Assembly: GCA_015179125.1 (NCBI GenBank)
Contig: WHVA01000096.1
Location: forward strand, 62,001-126,000
Direction of reading: 5' to 3'
DNA: 64,000 nt
Origin: Gautieria morchelliformis
Lineage: Eukaryota; Basidiomycota; Agaricomycetes; Gomphales; Gomphaceae
How positions within the stretch are numbered: position 1 is the first letter of the stretch; the number at the start of each line of letters is the position of its first letter. Below, one piece after another: positions 55,744 to 64,000 of the stretch. The notes under the pieces were generated by a model. That model had not been told where the DNA came from, searched no databases, and saw only the letters and a list, made by a program, of their open reading frames with translations. The position numbers and the translations under genes are program-made.

Positions 55744-56241
55744 TGTTGGGTGCATTTATGCTCCTGCACCAAAATCAAGCATAATATATCCAATTTGTTG
55801 TGTGGCCTTCCAATTTCTTCTCACATTGTTCTTGTATTATGCATCCATTTCTCTGGTTATTTTCGAAATTTTCCACTCATTCCTTATCTCTCTATTTCAT
55901 CTTGTTATTCCTACTTTCACAAGCGGCTGCACCCAGCGGAGTCTGAAATGACTTCGACGCGCGAGCTCTTGGGCGCTAAAGGGCCGGGTAGTAGTACATG
56001 CGCAGTGGAACACATTTCCCCCTCTCTCAGTGACCACTAAATTCACTGAGAGAGGCAAGTAAATTAGTCTAGTAGTCTTTGCATTTATTGACCTAGAAAT
56101 CCTCTATAGTGAATTGATTTCTAGGTAGTGTATAATATATTTACAGTGACCACTAAATTCACTGAGAGAGTGAATTGATTTCTAGTCTATTCTTTTGAAT
56201 AACAAGTCCATACCTACTGCCTATAATTCCTGTCCTCTACA
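55744..56241 (+). repeat. 3' LTR of Copia-C
   Basis: Same 498 bp as the 5' LTR with no difference seen. Confidence 0.97.
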
Positions 56242-56246
56242 GCTCT

Positions 56247-58256
56247 TGACCCGTCGACAAGCTTGGTGGTCAGAATACCTTTCCCAATTCAACCTCGCCA
56301 TCCGTTTCCGACCTGGTCACCTCGGAATGAAGCCTGACTCTCTCACTAGACGATGGGACGTCTACCTTAAAGAGGGGAATAGCGACTATGCCACCATAAA
56401 CCCACAGAACCTACGGCCAGTGTTTACTCAACACCAGCTGGCATCGTCCCTTAGAGCTACTAACCTCGCTCCCGTCGTACTCCGAGCCGCTTCGCTGCTT
56501 GATACCGAGCAGATCCGAGCTGACATACTAGCGAACCTCCCCTCGGACCCCATAGCCAAGTCGCACCTCGGCTTGGGTGATGACCCGAGGTGGACCACAG
56601 ACCCTGAGGGTTATCTCAAGCTTGACAACCGAACCTATGTTCCAGCGGCCCAAGACCTTCGACTTCACATCCTGCAATACAAGCACGATCACATTCTCTC
56701 GGGACACTTCGGGGTCAACAAGACCTTGGAGCTGATCCGACGAGACTACACTTGGCCAGGGATTAGATCCTTTGTCAAGGAGTATTGCAAGACGTGTACC
56801 GCGAAGCAAGCCGCAACGTCACAAGCCCTATGGTCTCCTTAAACAACTTCCAGTTCCAGAGAAGCCTTGGAATTCCATCTCTATGGATTTCATTGAGCAG
56901 CTTCCCCCTTCATCCAAGTTCACCTCCATACTAGTGATTGTTGACCGCTTCACTAAGCAGGTTATCTTCATTCCAACCACCGACAAGATAACTTTGCAAG
57001 AGCTCGCTCACCTCTTCGTCCTTCATGTCTTTTCCAAGCATGGAGTCCCCTCGCACGTCACCTCGGACAGGGGTTCCGAGTTCGTCTCGCACTTCTGGTG
57101 TTCTCTAGGGAAGTCCTTGGACATGCGGTTGCATTTTACCTCGGGATATCATCCCGAGGGTGACAGTCAAACCGAGCGTGCTAACCAGACCTTGGAACAG
57201 TACTTCAGGATATACTGCAACTATCAACAGTCCAATTGGGCTTCACTCCTTCCCCTCGCCGAGTTCGCTTACAACAATGCGCCTAGCGCAACCACCGGCA
57301 TATCCCCATTCTTTGCTAATAAGGGTTACCACCCGAACCTCGCAGTCCACCCCGAGCGCGACCTCACCTCGGCACGAGCTCGAGACTTCGTGGTTGACCT
57401 GGACGAGCTACACCAGGAACTTCACCGCGCCATCCTCGAGGCTCAGTGTTACGACCATTCATTTCCGACTTCCGACCTTCAGTTCCGCAACACTTTCCGC
57501 CCCTCCGATATTTCCGACATTCCACCCATTGTTCTATTCCCTTGTTCTTTCGACTCTATTACTCGGACCCACCGGACCCGCTTCATCGTTCATCAAAACC
57601 ATATGTCCGGTCACCCTTGTAGTTTCGTTGTCAGATATGTTTTCCCGACCCCTTGTTCTTTGCCATTGTTCTACCTTACCCTGAACCCCCCTTGTAGTCC
57701 CATTGTTCCCAATTAGTTAGTTCCCACGCATTGTCTACTCGACTTCCACTTCCCCCGGAACTTGCTTAGTACTATCCCATTACCTGTTGTCTCAGCTCTT
57801 TGTATAAAAGCCTGTCATGTATGTCTGTTATTCTGCAATCAGATTATCGCCTTCAATACTTGATTTCCTTCGCTCCATCTCCTGTTCTTAGTACAGCAAG
57901 TCTAGCAAGATCTCAGTCTCTCTCCGCCTTCCGCCTCAGTTCCGACTCAGGTTCCGACCAACCTTTGGTTCAGTACCTTCCGACTTCCGACTCAGTTCCG
58001 AAATACTTAGGACGATAGTTCATTGGGGGCGCAACCTATAAGTTGAAGCCGCTGTCCTTTCCAGTTCCGACTTAGTGGAAATCTCGATACGTAACACTCA
58101 GAAGACCTACCAAGCCTCGGCCGATGTTCGCCGCAAACCCGCTCCTGATTTCCAAATCGGATCCCTCACCTTTGTAAAGGCACAGTACTTCCGAACAACT
58201 CGGCCTACCAAGAAGCTCGCCAAGAAGTTTTTGGGTCCTTTTGAGATCATTTCCTG
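56247..58256 (+). pseudogene. RNase H end and integrase of G2, split by a solo LTR
   Basis: 56247-56842 continues RNase H (RFRPGHLGMKPDSLTRRWDV) into the integrase finger (HILSGHFGVNKTLELI, YCKTCT), where a deletion removes part of the finger and shifts the frame near 56800. From 56850, LLKQLPVPEKPWNSISMDFI, VIVDRFTKQVIFIP, HVTSDRGSEFVSHFW and HFTSGYHPEGDSQTERANQT give the core. The solo LTR interrupts at 57447. The frame resumes at 58102 (KTYQASADVRRKPAPDFQIG, VKAQYFRTTRPTKKL) and stops at a TGA near 58256 (EIIS*AG), again a likely former CGA. Confidence 0.85.
57447..58096 (+). mobile_element. Solo LTR in G2 integrase (chromovirus type)
   Basis: 650 bp from TGTTACGACC to ATACGTAACA (7-bp inverted ends TGTTACG/CGTAACA), with the exact duplication CTCAG (57442-57446, 58097-58101). 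It has a TATAAAAG box near 57814 and the U5 block GGGCGCAACC...TAAGTTGAAGCC (58026-58050) resembling those of G1 and G2, so it comes from a related chromovirus family with no full copy in this window. Confidence 0.93.
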
Positions 58257-58296
58257 AGCGGGTACTCACTCCTTCACCCTTCGACTTCCAGAACAC

Positions 58297-58620
58297 ATGC
58301 ATTCAGTCCATCCAGTATTCCACATATCCATGTTAGAACCAGCCTCGCCCAACACCATCCCGAACCGAGTTCAGCCTCCTCCACCCCCAGTCGTCATCGA
58401 CGGCGAGCCCGAGTTTGAAGTCTCGGAGATCCTCGACTCGAAGATCGATAATAGATGGAAGAGCTGCAAACTGCTGTATCTTGTTAGGTGGACTGGTTAC
58501 GAAGGTACCGACGAAGAAACCTCGTGGATCCTCGCTTCCGAGCTTGATCATGCCTCGGAGCTGGTCACCGATTTCCACGAATCTTATCCGGGCAAGCCGG
58601 GACCTTTGACTGCTCTATGA
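58297..58620 (+). pseudogene. Chromodomain of G2 pol
   Basis: Reads FHISMLEPASPNTIPNRV (the C-terminal integrase edge), then FEVSEILDSKIDNRW, LLYLVRWTGYEGTDEETSW and ELVTDFHESYPGKPGP. In frame it follows the TGA near 58256. Chromodomains of this class direct integration to heterochromatin marks, in keeping with the dense nesting around it. It ends 113 bp before the stop of the antisense gene, so the two units converge. Confidence 0.88.
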
Positions 58621-58732
58621 TCATTTCCTTGTTTAACCCCCATGAACCCAGTAGTTAGATAACAAAATCCCCTCACAACCGAACAACAAAAATCAATAAA
58701 ATCCAAGAAATTCCATTATTTCCCTTAGTAGT
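58621..58732. other. Convergent 3' spacer in G2
   Basis: A-rich spacer between the end of pol and the stop codon of the antisense gene. It likely holds the 3' ends of both transcripts: AATAAA occurs at 58694-58699 on the plus strand. Confidence 0.45.
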
Positions 58733-59726
58733 TTACTCCAACATCCTCATATCCTCTCCCTCACTCTCCTCGCTACCCTTGCCTGACTCCTCCTCATTAC
58801 TACTGCTACTTCGCTCCACCAGACCCCCATGTCCCCCATAATCCACCAAGTCCCTCACCCCCTGCATCCGCTTCAAGTAATTCCGCCTCCTCCTTATCCT
58901 CATGAACTCCACATCCACCCGGTTCATCCTATCATTCGCCGCCCTAAACTCCCCCAACAACTCACACACCCTTTCCCCAACCTCGCCAACCTTCTGTCCC
59001 ACGTCCCTCACCGCCGCTATCAACTCCCTCATCTCTGCACTTCGCTCTGACCTTTTCGTCTTCTTGTCTTTCTTCGCCCTCCGACCTTCCACCTCGGTTT
59101 CCTCCACCTCGGCTTCCTTCCCCTCACTATGTCTCGCTCCCTCTGACCCCTTACCCTTCTCCTCACTCTGCCTCGCTCCCTCTGACCCCTTACCCTTCTC
59201 CTCGCTCAACCTCGCTTCCATCCGCTCCACCTTCGTCTCAAGGTTCCGCTCGACCCAGTCACTTGAGTCATCGTCCTCTGCAACCTCGTCCCGAACCTTG
59301 GCCTCTTTCCTCGTCCTCGGTCCATCCTCGGTGTCCTCGCTCCTCGCCCGCTTCTTGCCTATGGCACTCACCTGACCTTTTCCTGGGGTCGCCTTGCTGT
59401 GACGACCATGGGCTATACTACAGCCCAAGGAGCGTGTCCTGCACCACACGCAGGCACCCTGGTCGGTGAGGCCGAAGTCGAGGCTAACGGCCCGAAGGCA
59501 CGTATAGTTGCGCTCTTCGCAGCGCGCGCACCTCGCCTCGGCCTTGGTCGCGAGTTGCCACTCACGAGGTCCTCCGTCGGCAAGCTTGTACCCGTATAGG
59601 GACAAGTCTGTAGGGTGGTACGAGAACAACATGCGTTTATACTGTACAAGTCAGCAGCGTCCATGACCAGACAACGATGATACTCACCTTCTTGCCGTTG
59701 GGCCCTTCCTGCCACGGTTTCCGCAT
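58733..59726 (-). CDS. Antisense gene inside G2: Zn2Cys6-like cysteine cluster plus charged coiled-coil-like region
   Basis: Two exons on the strand opposite to G2: 59726-59688 and 59641-58733, joined by a 46-nt GT-AG intron (59687-59642) with a CTGAC branch-like word. The product is 315 aa. Exon 1 reads MRKPWQEGPNGKK and flows into YKRMLFSYHPTDLSLYGYKL. Residues about 51-86 hold CARCEERNYTC and CVWCRTRSLGC, that is C-x2-C-x6-C, 15 residues, C-x2-C-x6-C, the layout of fungal Zn2Cys6 clusters with a long loop. A basic patch (KKRARSEDTEDGPRTRKEAK) and two near-identical SEEKGKGSEGAR units follow. A Lys/Glu-rich stretch and a heptad-like region (AVRDVGQKVGEVGERVCELL) come next, then an acidic Ser-rich tail. 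No stop or shift is seen although G2 pol has several. The start could lie further upstream if the TGA near 59764 is a mutated codon. Function is unknown; DNA binding is inferred. Confidence 0.75.
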
Positions 59727-60007
59727 ATCTATGGCCCCCGCATCCTTGATGGGTCGCGGGACCACGTCGGGTCGAACGCGTTGTTCGTGCTGTTTTCATC
59801 GATAGCAGAGTTGAAGAGGGCTTGAGGGTGCACCATATTCGTTGGCACTTGGGTTTGCTGCCTCCTACCCACCCTTTTATCTAACCTCGGCTACGATTAA
59901 GCTTCGCCTTTCCGGCGACTTAACATCAGGCCGGGATCTAGATTCGAGGATAGGCGAACCTTGTTCATATTACGGCCTCGAGGGTCTTGGCCATAAGGAG
60001 GGGATAC
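59727..60007 (-). promoter_or_regulatory. Probable promoter and leader region of the antisense gene
   Basis: 281 bp between the antisense start codon and the 3' LTR of G2. No coding frame of the element is left here. A weak TATA-like word, GATAAAAGG, lies on the minus strand near 59880. The plus-strand purine tract for second-strand priming closes the region at about 59996-60007. Confidence 0.4.
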
Positions 60008-60546
60008 TGTAAGAACCCGGTCTTTGGCTGGTTACTTACCGGTATAACTTTCTTCCGAACCCGAGCCTTGTGATACTCGTGCCCAAGTACATATGATTCT
60101 TATCCCGCGCCCGAGCCCAAGCTCATATCCGACCTTGATCCCCTGCCTGTATCCCCTTAGTTACTGATTCCGCTCCATCACGCATCATTCACATATTACC
60201 TCACCCTGACCTCGCCCTGATCTCCACTAATATGTTCGCCCCTGACTCGTACCCTCGCCCCATATATAAACCCTCCTGTATGCATTCCTACTCCTCAGTC
60301 TGAAAATCAACTATCGTATAACTTCGATCCCTAGCTAGTTTCAAGACCTCGCCTCTTAAGCCAAAACTTTGCCTCTTATTCATTTGCCTCCGAAGTTGGG
60401 ACTCGTGCGTAGGGTCGGCGCAGCACATAAGCTGAAGCCTAGTCCCTCTCCGACTTCCCCATTCAAACCTCGCCCCGTAACCTTGGACCATACCTTGGGT
60501 TTCGCTCCCGACCTCGGTCAACCTTACGACAGATCGTATCGTAACA
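60008..60546 (+). repeat. 3' LTR of G2
   Basis: 539 bp. Relative to the 5' LTR I count about 22 substitutions, roughly 17 of them at sites where one or both copies show TG or CA for an inferred CG, plus a 6-bp deletion near 60123. Confidence 0.96.
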
Positions 60547-60551
60547 CTCGT

Positions 60552-63500
60552 CGTCACCATGTCTTGTGGCTGCTGTCCATATGCCAGACTTGAGCCGTGG
60601 ACACTCTGCTTTTCGGTGCCCTGGCTGGCCACATTCGAAGCATGTGACGCTGCTCGGAGCATTGCTGGGTCGATCTGGTGGTCGACCCGCTGGTTTTGGA
60701 GGGAAGTTCGGTTTTGACAAGCTTCCCGATGCCTGAGGCTGTTTAGTCTCAGGTGGCCATCCCGCCGGGACAGGACGGGGCGGTGGTGGACGTTGGGATG
60801 TTCTGCTCCTCTGAAAAGGGGCAGGCCTGCTCGGGCCTGTCTGCGACGCCGGTTTGCTCTGCGCGAACCGTGATGCGCTGGCTGTTGCCGCTGCGCTCTC
60901 TGCCCAATGCATCCCCATGTTGTATCGGGATGCTTCCTCGATCATGCGGGCTGCTTCAAAGAGCTGCTCGATAGAGCTGCTTTCCGCATTGTAGCCCTTC
61001 TTGAGGACCTCATTGCACAGTGTTTCGCGCAATGCAGACACGAACCGTCTCCGGAACGTGTAGTTGTTGGGTGGCTGTATCATGTGAGCTGCGTATTTCG
61101 TGAGATCGTTCAGCATTTCCTGAATGGTCTTTGTGCCCTGCATGACCGCATCAAAGTGGTGGTATGTCAGGGTGGGCAAGAACCAATTCTGCAGGCCCTG
61201 CATCACCGTTTCTAAGGTCCAATCGCGGACCTGGCGGTCGAAACATTTGACGTTTCGAAGAAACCATTCTTGGGCCTCGCCAGTGAGGCGAGTGCCCACG
61301 TACCCGACCTGCATATCAATGCTGGTTGGTCCTAACAGGCAGTTCATCTTGAGCCATCTCAAGATGGCCGCGATGAAGAACTCGAACTCTTCGAGGTCGG
61401 ACCCTCCTGTGTATGGCTCGGGATGGGCCAGCTTTATGCCGGCCTTTGCCAGCGCGGACCTTTCAGGGTCCGTGTCTATGGTGTCGGCCATCGCGACGGG
61501 TATCATTCATGTGATACCGTCGTATGGCTCTTGCGCGCTTTCTGGCTGGTCCAGTATGCCCTGGCGCTCAGTTGGCGCCATGGACCAGTCATGCGGCTGT
61601 GATGTCACACGGGCCATGTCAGTATAGGTTCTGACTGGGGCCGGGTCTGGCTCTGGGCCGGGTGCCTCAGGTGCGTGGGTTACTGGCGGGGGCGTGTGAC
61701 GTGTGTCACCCGTCAGTCCTGTGTTGCGCAGGCACAGCCTGCTATTGTAGGCTGTGTGCGCTTGTCGTGCATCCTGTACGGCACGCGTGAGCAGCTCGTC
61801 AGGCTGCCGGTCAGTGTGGCCTTGGGCCATGGCAGCTGCAGCATTCTGCGCTAACAGCTTGAGAGCCCATGTGTGGCGACGTGCCGCACTGGCTTCTTTC
61901 CTTTGCCAGTGCGCAGCCTTGAGCTCCAGGCTCTCCGTCGTGGTCTCAGAGTTGGGCTCTGAGACAACCTGTTCTCTGATGATCTGTTGGATCATCTTGC
62001 AGCTGTTCGTTGGTGCAGCCGGTTCTGCATGTGATTCACTTCTGAATCGTACGCCTTTTTCAACAGGGGTGGCTGGCGGTGGCATGCATCGTTGGTCCTG
62101 CTCCTGTCGTCGTTGGTCGTCGGGGGGGCGAGCCTGTTTGCTCACCGCGGCGTGGGGTGCATTCCTGATGGACGCTATGGGCTCTTCGTGTGAGCGAAGG
62201 GCTTTTTGCACATCTTCTAGTGATGCCGCATCCCGTTTTCGGATCTCCTCTGTTTGGTGGAGTTCCTTACCAAGCTGCATGAGGGACATTGCGATATCGT
62301 TGAGACACGACAATATGTGCTCATGCTTATGGCCTGTGAGCATGTTTCGGTGCAGTGCGTCCTGTACTTGCTTGGCCATCATGTCCGCCATCTCATCGTC
62401 AATGCCATGCATCCTTGAGCTTTTGCGACTCGAGCTTGAGTATTCCGAGGCTTGCCCGTCATCGTTGGGCGCTCGTCTTTTGTGTTGTCGTGCCCCTTCA
62501 GGGACGACGGTTGTCGCTTGACTCCGTGAGCGGCGGGCTGAGTTTCTCCTTCGAGATTGTATCGAAGCATGCCCCGTGTAAAGATTGGTTTTTAGGCGTT
62601 AATATCGTGTATTAGTGAACACAGCGAATGCCTGAATAACTTGTGCGAATAAGTATGCCATTTGGCGAAGAGGGTGAACCAATAAATGTTCACAAGATCA
62701 GAGGGCTGCCCGAACGGGGCCTGCCCTATCTACAGTTGTAGCGAAATGGCTCATGACACTTGATGATGCAACGTGCAAGGTGTCTCGGAAAGGTTGTCTA
62801 AGTAGCAACAATCCTTTTGCCGGCGAAGGTGCCCCTTCGGAGCCCTTTGCCGACAGCACAGAAATAGTTCGAAGGCTAAGGTAACGAAGATGAAGTATGG
62901 AAACTCACCAGTGATGCCTAAGTCTTCCTCTGGTTGAAGATAGAAATATACAGGAGAAGGCTCAAGACGATAGTCACAGCGAGGTCAGCTTTTTGCACAA
63001 GATGGACATATGATAATCGAACTGGGGAATATACATGCGAATGTAAACTACTTATATCGAATGCTCGTATGGTAACAGCGAATAGGAAAGAGGCCGTCAT
63101 GAGTCAGGGTTGGATAGGGGTGCGCAGTCATGATACAAATAGATGGAATAAACATACAATAGAATGAAAGAGGGGTGCGAACATGAAACAACGGAGAGGA
63201 AAGAGGGCGAAGGCACCTATGTATGAAAACACACCTTGGGACCCGCATATACACCACCCTGCATGGACTCTTCGTCTGCTGGGTTGATCCCACATGACCT
63301 ACAGGTAGGATGTCCCGCGAATGTATCCGGGCCATATGAACACCTAAAGGGGTTGGATCGAGAAGGTGATGGGGCCAGTGATGAACCATCATGCCGGGTA
63401 AATGGTGTCGACCGTGTTTGATGGCGTGCCTGCTGGCGAATGATGTGAGCAGCGAATGGTTGTTTGGAGAATGGGGCGAACAGCGAATGGAGTGAACATT

Positions 63501-63911
63501 GAGGAAGGGTGGTCGAAGGGTGGAGCGAACTCAGGCGAAGATGCAGGGAGAGTGGCGAGGGGGAATGTAGAGACAATGGGGTAAGGGAAATAGACAGGTC
63601 ATGACACCCCGCTCTTGAGGCTCTGCCGTCTGATGATGGTGAGACGTCTCTACCCTTGCCCTTGTCCCAGGGCCAGGGGGAGTGGGTGGGGATGCCAGAT
63701 TGTTGTCTATCGGTATCCCCTCTTCGGCCACGCTGGGTGACACGTGGTCGGGTCCTTGCTCCTCCTCAATTGGGGGGACAAGCGCGGTGAGATCTACGAT
63801 CTCTCCATCTTCCAGCATCCTGGACTCTTGGTCCAGGGTAGCGTCAGCCGTTGTGTTGCTAGGCTGCGCCTGGGGGGTTGTCCCCGAGCTAGAGGCTCAC
63901 ATCCTTCTTTG
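60552..63911 (-). pseudogene. gag of G3, split by a solo LTR
   Basis: 63911-63607 is the N-terminal part (GEIVDLTALVPPIEEEQGPD, then RASR). The solo LTR 63606-62577 interrupts. 62576-62413 continues (RRRNSARRSRSQATTVVPEG, KRRAPNDDGQASEYSSSS). 62412-61507 has the coiled region KQVQDALHRNMLTGHKHEH. 61506-60552 has the gag core SDLEEFEFFIAAILRWLKMN, GTRLTGEAQEWFLRNVKCFD and TFRRRFVSALRETLCNEV, and the knuckle CFECGQPGHRKAEC. A stop separates 61507 and 61506. The frame runs straight into the target duplication of G2 and resumes at 47172. Confidence 0.86.
62577..63606 (-). mobile_element. Solo LTR, S-LTR family, copy f
   Basis: 1030 bp on the minus strand, from TGTCATGACCTG (63606) to CCAATCTTTACA (62577), with the exact duplication CCCCG (62572-62576, 63607-63611). 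Short form, lacking the 238-bp extension. Excision restores the G3 gag frame. Confidence 0.92.
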
Positions 63912-64000
63912 ACTGCATGGAATCATCACGCTCGCAGTCGACAGTAGAGGGTCTACTAGATGTTCAACGGTAAACAGCCATCAACACCACGATCTTTTTC

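Larger units (their letters stand above)
50983..56241 (+). mobile_element. Copia-C: structurally intact Ty1/copia retrotransposon
   Basis: LTRs 50983-51480 and 55744-56241 (498 bp each) are identical as far as I can read them. Target duplication GCTCT (50978-50982, 56242-56246). Primer site directly after the 5' LTR, one uninterrupted gag-pol frame of 1414 codons, and a purine tract GAGGGGGCG (55735-55743) before the 3' LTR. All signs point to a very recent insertion. Confidence 0.98.
47173..60546 (+). mobile_element. G2: full-length Ty3/gypsy chromovirus with an antisense gene
   Basis: LTRs 47173-47717 and 60008-60546 with inverted ends TGT/ACA, and the exact target duplication CTCGT (47168-47172, 60547-60551). 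Order: LTR, self-priming site, gag, protease, RT, RNase H, integrase, chromodomain, antisense zinc-cluster gene, purine tract GGAGGGGAT (59996-60004), LTR. Copia-C interrupts RNase H and a solo LTR interrupts integrase. The LTRs differ at about 22 positions and one 6-bp indel by eye. Without its insertions the element would be about 7.4 kb. Confidence 0.97.
42807..64000 (-). mobile_element. G3: old Ty3/gypsy element hosting G2 and a solo LTR
   Basis: Minus strand. Gag leader and N-terminus run 64000-63607, then the solo LTR 63606-62577, gag 62576-60547, G2 (60546-47173), gag end/protease 47172-46388, RT 46391-45100, RNase H 45063-44689, integrase 44688-43639, and a chromodomain-bearing tail to about 43000. 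Removing the solo LTR with one CCCCG and G2 with one CTCGT restores a continuous gag frame. The 5' LTR lies beyond the window and the 3' LTR is absent, replaced by gypsy-B. Same family as G0. Confidence 0.92.

Noticed and set aside
58829..59375. Plus-strand open frames over the antisense zinc-cluster gene
   Set aside because: Pro/Ser-rich translations are shadows of a codon-biased minus-strand gene; the intron and cysteine pattern support only the minus strand.

Overview
The window looks like a transposon-rich island of a filamentous basidiomycete, probably an Agaricomycete. Host genes carry many short GT-AG introns of about 46-58 nt. The host families are fungal: a secreted GtaA-type glutaminase, a fungal GT2 glycosyltransferase, a WRAP73/WDR8 WD40 protein and a P-loop NTPase/REase-like family. 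The rest is mostly Ty3/gypsy and Ty1/copia LTR retrotransposons and solo LTRs. No rRNA, tRNA, CRISPR or bacterial-type feature was seen. Element names (G0, G1, G2, G3, gypsy-A/B, Copia-B, Copia-C, S-LTR) are local labels used only here.

Layout. 1-3850: decayed minus-strand gypsy element G0, cut by the window edge. 3851-9430: low-coding sequence with a broken unknown gene, a 17-bp minisatellite, an AT-rich repeat and a GT2 glycosyltransferase pseudogene. 9431-18528: minus-strand chromovirus G1 with its 5' LTR at 18054-18528. Three solo LTRs (13845-14862, 14960-16201, 16568-17839) interrupt its gag, and removing each with one target duplication restores the reading frame. 19273-29053: a host island with an intact nine-exon WRAP73-like gene, a divergent promoter, and a tandem pair of 19-exon glutaminase genes. 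The first copy is open and the second has a one-base frameshift. 29535-32440: an NTPase/REase-like pseudogene split by a solo LTR.

32655-42806: gypsy-A/B remnants, Copia-B (33183-38070) with its own LTRs, a fragment of a leucine-rich host gene, and a head-to-head inverted repeat of about 1 kb. 42807-64000: a nest. The old minus-strand gypsy G3 contains chromovirus G2 (47173-60546, TSD CTCGT). G2 contains the structurally intact Copia-C (50983-56241, TSD GCTCT, LTRs identical by eye) and a solo LTR (57447-58096, TSD CTCAG). A further solo LTR (62577-63606) lies in G3 gag.

Most notable observations. (1) G2 carries, between its chromodomain and its 3' LTR, an antisense spliced gene for a 315-aa protein with a Zn2Cys6-like cysteine cluster and a charged coiled-coil-like region. 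(2) G1 and G2 both show a Tf1-like self-priming geometry: an 11-12 nt block two bases after the 5' LTR is complementary to a block 33 nt after the TATA box, with different but compensating sequences. (3) Both copia elements have a primer site matching the anticodon stem-loop of initiator tRNA-Met, and in Copia-C the only good start codon lies inside it. (4) LTR pairs, target duplications and nonsense codons differ mostly by CpG to TpG/CpA changes, as expected for methylated-cytosine decay.
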